A stretch of DNA of 17,465 bases, from NCBI GenBank assembly GCA_038045265.1, contig JBBSYL010000007.1:1-17465 (forward strand), read 5' to 3'. The translations under genes and the position numbers were made by a program. The notes under the pieces were generated by a model. That model did not search any database. It saw only the letters and a list, made by a program, of their open reading frames with translations, and was not told where the DNA came from. The stretch comes from SICV01 sp038045265 (GTDB taxonomy: Archaea > Nanobdellota > Nanobdellia > Pacearchaeales > GW2011-AR1). Positions 11,746-17,465 of this stretch are shown piece after piece (the first letter of the stretch is position 1; each line of letters starts with the position of its first letter).

Positions 11746-11943
11746 CTAGGCTTTTTTGAACTTTGTAATTTCAGGAAGCATATCTGCCTGACCAAGCAAT
11801 ACTGCTCTACAACAATATCTTTCTAATCCAAGCTCATCAAGAACTTTTCCTGAATCCTCTCCGGCATCTATTCTTTTCTTATATTCTTCCCATAAATGCC
11901 CTACAGGCCTTCCACATCCAAAACATCTGACTGGAACTATCAT
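11746..11943 (-). CDS. rpoN: DNA-directed RNA polymerase subunit N (Rpb10)
   Basis: A 65-residue subunit, the archaeal and eukaryotic Rpb10 homologue that joins the Rpo3/Rpo11 assembly platform. The zinc-binding set is complete: C7 and C10 (CFGC) and the adjacent pair C44-C45 (RYCCR). MIVPVRCFGCGRPVG at the start and LGLERYCCRAVLL are diagnostic, and the length is typical. It starts 21 nt from the TTTAAAAA box it seems to share with the divergent ABC operon. The usual archaeal neighbours (ribosomal proteins L13 and S9, rpoK) are absent; a LAGLIDADG remnant follows instead. Confidence 0.97.
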   Translation of the reverse strand: MIVPVRCFGCGRPVGHLWEEYKKRIDAGEDSGKVLDELGLERYCCRAVLLGQADMLPEITKFKKA

Positions 11944-11964
11944 GCATTTATTTCATGAAGAACC

Positions 11965-11972
11965 TTTTTAAA
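11965..11972. promoter_or_regulatory. Shared bidirectional TATA element between rpoN and the ABC operon
   Basis: TTTTTAAA on plus reads TTTAAAAA on minus. It lies exactly 21 nt from the rpoN ATG (11943) and 21 nt from the ABC ATPase ATG (11994). No other TATA-like box fits either gene. A single core element appears to drive two divergent leaderless genes. Confidence 0.6.
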
Positions 11973-11993
11973 CCTTGCCAATCACACATTTCT

Positions 11994-12716
11994 ATGGCAA
12001 ATAATGAAGTAATAACTCTGAAAAACGTTAAGAAGTATTATGAAATGGGAGACAATGTAGTAAAAGCTCTGGACGGTTTTGATATAGGAGTAGAGAAGGG
12101 AGATTTTGTGGCAATCATGGGTCCTTCTGGTTCTGGAAAATCAACTGCAATGAATCTTACAGGCAGTTTAGACTTACCTACATCGGGAAGCATTTATCTT
12201 GATGGGCACGACATTTCCCACTTAGATGAATCCCAATTGGCTCAGATAAGGGGCAGAAAAATAGGATTTATCTTCCAAAGTTTCAATCTTATTCCAAATC
12301 TTACTACTCTAGAAAATGTAGCTCTTCCAATGTTATTCCAAGGCATATCAAAAGAAGATAGAGAAAAGAGGGCATTGGATTTACTTAAACTTGTAGAGCT
12401 CCATGATAGAGCAGACCATTATCCAAATCAACTTTCTGGAGGCCAACAGCAGAGAATAGCAATTGCAAGAGCATTAGCAAACAATCCAGAGGTTATTTTA
12501 GCAGACGAACCAACAGGAAACTTAGACACAAAAACAGGAGCAATGGTAATGCAATTCCTAGAAGACTTAAACAAAAAAGGCACAACTATAATTATGATTA
12601 CTCATGACCCAGAAAAAGCATTATCCCATGCAAGAACAATTTACTGGATTAAAGATGGAATTGTAGAAAAGATTACAAAGAAAATGAATGATAATTGGAA
12701 AGAAGTTAAATTGTAA
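11994..12716 (+). CDS. ABC transporter ATPase (MacB/LolD type)
   Basis: A 240-residue ABC ATPase. Walker A GPSGSGKST (43-51), Q-loop Q95 in FIFQSFNLIP, signature LSGGQ (147-151), Walker B VILADEP (167-173) and H-loop His204 are all intact. The LENVALPM region and the SGGQQQRIAIARAL block match the LolD/MacB group, which works with FtsX-type permeases, two of which follow in this operon. ATP binding would drive conformational change in the permeases rather than ordinary substrate translocation. The ATG at 11994 is chosen over one at 11955, because the latter lies upstream of the TATA box at 11965. About 15 Lys-rich residues extend the C-terminus. Confidence 0.95.
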   Translation: MANNEVITLKNVKKYYEMGDNVVKALDGFDIGVEKGDFVAIMGPSGSGKSTAMNLTGSLDLPTSGSIYLDGHDISHLDESQLAQIRGRKIGFIFQSFNLIPNLTTLENVALPMLFQGISKEDREKRALDLLKLVELHDRADHYPNQLSGGQQQRIAIARALANNPEVILADEPTGNLDTKTGAMVMQFLEDLNKKGTTIIMITHDPEKALSHARTIYWIKDGIVEKITKKMNDNWKEVKL

Positions 12717-12742
12717 CCCCTTTATAGTCATAATACAAAAGG

Positions 12743-12752
12743 TTTTTAAATA
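12743..12752 (+). promoter_or_regulatory. TATA box upstream of the COG1361-type gene
   Basis: TTTTTAAATA, 19 nt before the ATG at 12772. It suggests a second promoter inside the ABC gene cluster, so the surface protein and permeases may be made independently of the ATPase. Confidence 0.6.
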
Positions 12753-12771
12753 AGAAAAATAAGAAATAATT

Positions 12772-13635
12772 ATGAAAACAAAGATAATCTTATCAGCAAT
12801 ACTAGCATTAGTTTTTCTTGTAGCTTCAGCATCGGCTCTTATAGTAAAGAATGTAAACACTGATCAAATTTCTCCAGGAGAACAGTCAAGAATATCTATA
12901 GAAGTTGAAAACACTTTAAATGAAGACTTAGCACCAGTATCTCTATCTTTAAATTTAGCCAATCTCCCATTTATTCCCATAGGAAGTTCTGAAGATTCCA
13001 TAGAAGAGATTAGAGAGGGAGACGAGGAAACATTTACTTTTCTTCTCAAGGCCTCAAATACAATTGCACCAGGAGATTACGAAATTCCCTACACATTAAG
13101 ATATGAGATAAATAATACAGAAAAAACAAGAACTGGAACAATAGGGATAAGAGTAAGTTCTCAACCAGATCTTTCATACTCAATAAGCACAGAAAATCCA
13201 ATAGTTGGACAGAAAGGCAAAGTAACTCTTAAAATCGTGAATAAGGGCTTTGCAGATGCACAGTTTGTCAGCGTAAAAGTTATTCCAGAAGGATTCACAT
13301 TATTGTCAGATTCAGATGAATACATAGGAAGCATCGACTCAGATGATTTTGAAACTACTACCTTTGATGTTATATTTAACAAGCAGGACGCAAACCTTCT
13401 TGCAATAGTGGAATACAGGAATTTTGATAATAGCAAGATAACAAAGAATGTTGAATTACCTGTAAGCGTTTATACAAAAGAAGATGCGCTTAAATTGGGA
13501 TTGATAAGTAAAAGCAATACATTGCTTTACGTTGGTATAATTATCTTGATAATTGTCATCTGGATTGTCTGGAGAGCAATTGCAAAACGAAGAAGACTGA
13601 AAAAGAGCATGCAAAGAATGCAGGAAGTAAAATAA
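12772..13635 (+). CDS. COG1361-type extracytoplasmic protein with C-terminal membrane anchor
   Basis: A 287-residue surface protein. A signal peptide (about 1-22, hydrophobic and ending ASASA) is followed by two Ig-like/CARDB-like beta domains. The first spans about 25-125 (ISPGEQSRISIEVENTLNED), and the second about 130-235 (PIVGQKGKVTLKIVNKGFAD). A single TM helix (about 251-268) and a very basic cytoplasmic tail (RRRLKKSMQRM) follow. Proteins of this type often neighbour MacB-like permeases in archaea. They probably play the part of MacA, the periplasmic adaptor, which archaea lack (inference). It lies between ATPase and permease genes and has its own TATA box. Confidence 0.8.
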   Translation: MKTKIILSAILALVFLVASASALIVKNVNTDQISPGEQSRISIEVENTLNEDLAPVSLSLNLANLPFIPIGSSEDSIEEIREGDEETFTFLLKASNTIAPGDYEIPYTLRYEINNTEKTRTGTIGIRVSSQPDLSYSISTENPIVGQKGKVTLKIVNKGFADAQFVSVKVIPEGFTLLSDSDEYIGSIDSDDFETTTFDVIFNKQDANLLAIVEYRNFDNSKITKNVELPVSVYTKEDALKLGLISKSNTLLYVGIIILIIVIWIVWRAIAKRRRLKKSMQRMQEVK

Positions 13636-13636
13636 A

Positions 13637-13852
13637 ATGAATAATCAATCATATTCAGAATCTGCAAGAGCTGTAGGAGCCGTTTATCAAGGTAGAAGAA
13701 ATAAAATTGATATTTCAGAAAGACCAGAAGTAAGATTCAATGTCGACATTGTACATGTAATGGGATTTAGAAGTTTTAGTTTTCAAGATTACAATCTACA
13801 AATTAGAAGCAATCCAAGATTTAGAGGCAGAGTACAACTTCGCGGGAGATAA
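13637..13852 (+). CDS. Small basic protein of unknown function in the ABC operon
   Basis: Family not recognised. 71 residues, rich in Arg, Asn and Ser, with no membrane segment. The middle (PEVRFNVDIVHVMGFRSFSF) could be a beta-hairpin, and the end (NPRFRGRVQLRGR) is strongly basic, suggesting contact with nucleic acid or phospholipid. It starts one base after the stop of the surface-protein gene and ends five bases before the first permease ATG. Its own coding sequence supplies GGGAGAT as ribosome-binding site for that permease. The tight packing supports a translated gene, but no homologue came to mind. Confidence 0.55.
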   Translation: MNNQSYSESARAVGAVYQGRRNKIDISERPEVRFNVDIVHVMGFRSFSFQDYNLQIRSNPRFRGRVQLRGR

Positions 13853-13857
13853 TTCCC

Positions 13858-15075
13858 ATGATAAAATCCTATTTTTTTCTCGCACTCCAAAACCTAAAAC
13901 ACAGAGGTTTACGTTCTACCCTCACACTTTTAGGAATTTTTATAGGAATTGCAGCAGTTGTTTCATTAATTTCTCTAGGTAATGGCCTACAAGAAGCAAT
14001 TACAGGCCAATTTTCAACATTATCAGCAGACAGATTGCTAGTTCAAAATCAAGGAACTGGTTTCGGCCCCCCAGGTTCAACTTCAGTAGATAAAATGAAC
14101 GAGCATGACTTAAAAATAATAGAAGGAGTTTCTGGAGTTGACAGAGCAATTGTAAGAATATTAAGGGTTGGAAAATTTGAATACAATAAAGTTGCAATGT
14201 TTGAATACATAGGAAGCGTTCCAGAAAAACAAGACGACATAGATTACATGTACGATTCTTTTGAAATGGAAGCAGATTCAGGAAAATTATTGGGGGCATT
14301 AGATACAGGTTTAGTATTGCTAGGAAGCGACTTTGCAGAATCTGGAAGATATGATAAGGATATTAGAGTAGGAAGCATATTAAAAATACAAGACAAAGAG
14401 TTTAAAGTTATAGGATTTCTTAAAAAAATGTCTTCATTCCAATTTAACAGCGCAATTTTTATGCTTGAAGAAGATATGACAGATTTATACAATATCGGAG
14501 ATGAGTTTGATTTTATAGTAGTTCAAGTAGACGATAAAGATAACATAGACAGAGTAGCAAATGACATTTCAGAGAAGTTAAGAAGGGATAGAAAAGAAAA
14601 ACAGGGAGAAGAAGATTTTTCAGTTCAAACCCCCATTCAAGCATTAGGTGCAGTAAATACAATTCTAAACATAATTAACATAATTGTTGTAGGAATTGCA
14701 GCCATTTCCTTGCTCGTCGGAGGAATTGGGATTACAAACACATTATTCACTTCGGTTTTAGAAAGAACAAAAGAAATTGGAACATTAGAAGCGATTGGAG
14801 CAAAAAATAAAGATGTATTATCAATATTTTTAATTGAATCTGCTTTGTTAGGTTTTGTAGGGGGAGTAGTAGGAATAATATTAGGTTTAGCTTTAGCATT
14901 CGGCGTATCTGCATTAGCAAACAACGCATTAGGAAGCACAATCCTCGACGTTCAAATCTCTTATCCTCTTATATTATCTGCTCTTGCCTTTTCCTGTTTA
15001 ATTGGAATCATTTCAGGACTCGTCCCAGCTTTCCAAGCCTCTAAATTAAAACCTGTGGAGGCATTGAGACGATGA
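13858..15075 (+). CDS. MacB/FtsX-like ABC transporter permease 1
   Basis: A 405-residue permease with the four-helix MacB layout. TM1 is at about 20-45 (LTLLGIFIGIAAVVSLISLG). A large extracytoplasmic domain (about 46-262) follows. TM2-4 are at about 268-295, 322-350 and 368-392. The FtsX signature LERTKEIGTLEAIGAKNKDV follows TM2, and the C-terminus ASKLKPVEALRR is the usual coupling end. It should dimerise with itself or with the second permease and sit on the ATPase encoded upstream. Its stop overlaps the next ATG (ATGA), so translation is coupled to the unknown gene that follows. Confidence 0.93.
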   Translation: MIKSYFFLALQNLKHRGLRSTLTLLGIFIGIAAVVSLISLGNGLQEAITGQFSTLSADRLLVQNQGTGFGPPGSTSVDKMNEHDLKIIEGVSGVDRAIVRILRVGKFEYNKVAMFEYIGSVPEKQDDIDYMYDSFEMEADSGKLLGALDTGLVLLGSDFAESGRYDKDIRVGSILKIQDKEFKVIGFLKKMSSFQFNSAIFMLEEDMTDLYNIGDEFDFIVVQVDDKDNIDRVANDISEKLRRDRKEKQGEEDFSVQTPIQALGAVNTILNIINIIVVGIAAISLLVGGIGITNTLFTSVLERTKEIGTLEAIGAKNKDVLSIFLIESALLGFVGGVVGIILGLALAFGVSALANNALGSTILDVQISYPLILSALAFSCLIGIISGLVPAFQASKLKPVEALRR

Positions 15076-15926
15076 AATTTGAAATTCCACTAACAGAAAA
15101 TCAAAGATATGCTCTTAGAATTACAGCAGGGTTTAATGGGTTGCCTTTAGGTTTTACACAGAGAAATTTAAAAGAGGCAAGAATAGATGATGCAACTATT
15201 CCAAATACAGAACTTCCAGTTTGGAAGCGAGAATTCAGAGAACAAGATAGAATACTTGAAGAGAAAAGTAGAGACAATATCACCCAATTAACTAACTTTT
15301 ATAAAAAACATAGTCATCTATATGCTCAATGTATTGCTGGCAGGAATAGGGACGATGCAATAATTGCATTCAAAGAAGCACTATCATTAAATGAGCTTCA
15401 AGAGCTAGAAAGACTTAATCAAAAAGGCATGTCAATTTTTGAAGAACAAGAAATGATAAGACATAAAGAAGTTGCAAGATATCAAAGACACTCTTCAAAA
15501 CTTTTAGGTATTATAGGTATAGCTAAAGTAGTAGATGATGTACAAGAGGGTATGTTGCCAGAAACATATAATTCTCGTTTAATTCCTCCTGAAAATTTAG
15601 AAGCAGTAAAAGCAGGAGTTTCTTCAGGATTTTTTGTTAAAGATATAGCTTCCCAAGATAGAGAAATATTAAGACATATTTACATAAAATATTGGGGAGG
15701 AAGTCCATCTTCGTTTTCATTAGTTCAGACAGCCTTAGAGATGAACCTTACTGACATATCTTCTGTCCAAGAAAGCATTTATAGATTGTCTGGATTGATT
15801 TGTCATCTCTATTTACCTAAAAGTTTAAGAGAATCTTTCACACATGGAAAAGTTCTTGATTATAATGATAAATGGTTTATTCCAAAAGCAAGAATAGGAT
15901 TAGTTAAGGAGGTTCTAAGAAAATGA
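15072..15926 (+). CDS. Unknown protein between the two permease genes
   Basis: Family not recognised. 284 residues, soluble, and mostly helical by eye: a charged stretch at about 50-145 (many Glu, Lys, Arg and Gln) has coiled-coil character. It has no signal peptide or membrane segment. The start TENQRYALRITAGFNGLPLG and the end WFIPKARIGLVKEVLRK give no motif I can name. Four-base ATGA overlaps join it to both permeases, a strong sign that its product is made in step with them. Such coupling points to an accessory or regulatory subunit of the transporter on the cytoplasmic side (inference). It is a good candidate for structure prediction. Confidence 0.75.
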   Translation: MKFEIPLTENQRYALRITAGFNGLPLGFTQRNLKEARIDDATIPNTELPVWKREFREQDRILEEKSRDNITQLTNFYKKHSHLYAQCIAGRNRDDAIIAFKEALSLNELQELERLNQKGMSIFEEQEMIRHKEVARYQRHSSKLLGIIGIAKVVDDVQEGMLPETYNSRLIPPENLEAVKAGVSSGFFVKDIASQDREILRHIYIKYWGGSPSSFSLVQTALEMNLTDISSVQESIYRLSGLICHLYLPKSLRESFTHGKVLDYNDKWFIPKARIGLVKEVLRK

Positions 15927-17134
15927 TCTCCGACTTTTTCACCCTCGCATTAAAAAACCTTAGAAAAAGGCGTTTAAGGTCATGGCTTACAATTTTAGGA
16001 ATTATAATTTCAATCGCAACAATATTCATGTTAATATCAATATCATTAGGTTTGCAGGAAGCAGTAAAACAGCAGTTTGAAACTCTTGGAACAGATAAAT
16101 TCTTTGTTCTCCCAAAAGGACAAATTGCAGGTCCAGGAAGTGGAGGAGCAGTTTCTCTTTCAATAGAAGATGTAAATGCAATAAATAAAATTTCAGGAGT
16201 AAAAGAAACTGTTTACATGACGGCAAGTCCAGTCAAAGTAGAAATAAATGGAGAAGTAAGATACACAAACGCAGTTGGATTTCCATTAGAACACGGCAGT
16301 TTATTTTTAGAAAACGGAGGATTTAAACCAGATGAAGGAAGATTGTTAAAAGTTGGAGATAATGGATACGTTGCAGTAGGATATCAGTTCAAATATACAA
16401 ATTGGCTAAAAAAACCAGCAAAAGTAGGAGATAAAATTCTTTTAAATGATAAAGAGTTTAAGATAAGAGCAATTACAAGTCAAGTAGGAAATTCTGGAGA
16501 CGATAGAATTATATTAATGTCCATTGAAGATTTCAAAGCTCTAACAGGAATTAATGATAGAATAGATCATATAGTAGTTAAAGTAGATGATGTAAATAAA
16601 TTAAAAGAAGTTGCAGAAAGAGTAGATAAAAAGTTAAAAAATACAAGAGGAGTTACAGAAAAAACAAAAGATTTTTCAATTTTAACTCCTGAAGAATTAT
16701 TAGAAAGTTTCGGAACAATTCTTAACATAATAACTGCATTTCTAGCAGGTGTTGCAGGAATTTCATTATTAGTAGGTGCAATAGGAATAGCAAACACAAT
16801 GTTCACATCAGTTTTAGAGAGAACAAAAGAGATAGGAACAATGAAAGCAGTAGGTGCAAGAAATTCAGATATCCTTAAAATATTTTTAATAGAATCTGGA
16901 TTGATAGGTTTAGTTGGAGGAATTTTCGGAGTTATTCTAGGATTTTCTGTTTCAAAATTAATAGAATATATTGCAACTCAACAATTAGGAACTAATTTAT
17001 TACAGGCAACAGCGCCAGCATATCTAATTGTCGGTTGTTTGCTTTTCTCATTTCTTATAGGTTCCATTTCAGGAATATGGCCAGCTTATCGTGCATCCAA
17101 ACTTAAGACAGTTGACGCCCTTCGATACGAATGA
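15923..17134 (+). CDS. MacB/FtsX-like ABC transporter permease 2
   Basis: 403 residues, a close relative of the first permease. TM1 (LRSWLTILGIIISIATIFML) is followed by an extracytoplasmic domain (about 45-260) and then three helices. The same signature LERTKEIGTMKAVGARNSDI and the end ASKLKTVDALRYE are present. The extracytoplasmic domains differ far more between the two copies than the membrane parts, as expected for a heterodimer descended from a duplication. It starts within the stop of the unknown gene (ATGA). One ATPase and two permeases fit a LolCDE-like heteromeric complex rather than a MacB homodimer. Confidence 0.93.
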   Translation: MISDFFTLALKNLRKRRLRSWLTILGIIISIATIFMLISISLGLQEAVKQQFETLGTDKFFVLPKGQIAGPGSGGAVSLSIEDVNAINKISGVKETVYMTASPVKVEINGEVRYTNAVGFPLEHGSLFLENGGFKPDEGRLLKVGDNGYVAVGYQFKYTNWLKKPAKVGDKILLNDKEFKIRAITSQVGNSGDDRIILMSIEDFKALTGINDRIDHIVVKVDDVNKLKEVAERVDKKLKNTRGVTEKTKDFSILTPEELLESFGTILNIITAFLAGVAGISLLVGAIGIANTMFTSVLERTKEIGTMKAVGARNSDILKIFLIESGLIGLVGGIFGVILGFSVSKLIEYIATQQLGTNLLQATAPAYLIVGCLLFSFLIGSISGIWPAYRASKLKTVDALRYE

Positions 17135-17192
17135 ATGAACCGAAAATTCAGATTGTAGTTAGATATAATAATCTCCTTATATCCATTAAAGC

Positions 17193-17465
17193 ATGAGAAA
17201 GAAAATATCTTTACTTCTTGCATTCTCTTTTATTTTAAATCTTCTTTGGGAATTCTCGCATCCTATATTATATGACTAGAATGTTCTTCCATTAAAGCCT
17301 GAAATATCATTCTATTTTTCAAGAATTCTTCTCTCTTCTGTTTGGGATATTATATTAATTATAATATTGTTTTCTCTTGTTTCTCTCAAGAATAAAAATT
17401 TCTCTTGGATTAAGAAGCCTGGGAAATCAGATTATGTATTGATAATTCTTATTGGAATTGTTTTA
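17193..17465 (+). pseudogene. Membrane-protein reading frame interrupted by TAG, cut by the window edge
   Basis: ATG at 17193 starts MRKKISLLLAFSFILNLLWE and continues FSHPILYD to a TAG at 17277-17279. The same frame then runs open for 62 codons to the window end (NVLPLKPEISFYFSRILL, then SSVWDIILIIILF). Both parts read as one multi-helix membrane protein: a TM helix, a short outside loop, and further helices. TATAATAA at 17163-17170 lies 22 nt before the ATG, so transcription is expected. The TAG probably replaced a sense codon such as TGG (one-base change). It could be a recent pseudogene, a read-through stop or a sequencing error. The family is not recognised. Confidence 0.55.

Noticed and set aside
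11955..11993. Upstream ATG for the ABC ATPase
   Set aside because: It lies upstream of the TATA box and would add 13 residues not matching the family N-terminus.
17277..17279. TAG read as pyrrolysine
   Set aside because: TAG ends the intact rpoN gene in this window, and no pyl genes are seen, so general TAG recoding is unlikely.

Overview
The window looks like a piece of an AT-rich archaeal chromosome, most likely a small-genome DPANN archaeon (Woesearchaeota/Pacearchaeota-like; lineage is inference). Archaeal marks are: RNA polymerase subunit RpoN, a tRNA-Gly with a textbook bulge-helix-bulge intron, tRNAs without encoded CCA, a free-standing 5S rRNA, an archaeal-type secF-secD pair, and TATA boxes ending a nearly constant 19-21 nt before start codons. 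The TATA spacing implies mostly leaderless mRNAs, and I used it to choose several start codons.

Layout. (1) 1-5.1 kb is an accessory island. It holds the 3' end of a DDE transposase, a coiled-coil protein, a RelE toxin convergent with its likely antitoxin, a short cis-prenyltransferase paralogue, an orphan 51-aa antitoxin, an AbrB/PIN toxin-antitoxin pair, a DUF4258/DUF2283 pair and a tiny membrane protein. These units are separated by long non-coding spacers with recurring structured repeats: a twin-hairpin element (five copies) and a 6-bp stem followed by CGCTTAATC...TAAACG-like sequence (five copies, all in one orientation). The stem sequences differ from copy to copy while pairing is kept. 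This is the most novel signal in the window. (2) 5.1-8.0 kb, minus strand: secF-secD plus an overlapping membrane metal-hydrolase-like gene. (3) 8.0-8.75 kb, minus: tRNA-Gly (intron), an HNH nuclease, tRNA-Arg and tRNA-Leu. (4) 8.8-11.05 kb, minus: cupin, short UDP-glucose-dehydrogenase-like protein and heptose-7-phosphate-kinase-like protein, probably for surface glycan precursors. (5) 11.1-11.95 kb, minus: 5S rRNA, a LAGLIDADG-type protein that looks truncated, and rpoN. (6) 11.99-17.13 kb, plus: a MacB/LolCDE-like ABC operon (ATPase, COG1361-type surface protein, two FtsX/MacB permeases) interleaved with two unknown proteins. (7) Right edge: a membrane-protein reading frame interrupted by one TAG.

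How the genes fit together. The ATPase and two permeases probably form a mechanotransmission-type exporter, with the COG1361 protein as the extracytoplasmic partner in place of MacA. SecF and SecD assist protein export through the Sec channel. rpoN and the ABC operon appear to diverge from one shared, near-palindromic TATA element. All calls come from reading the sequence by eye; no searches or folding programs were run.
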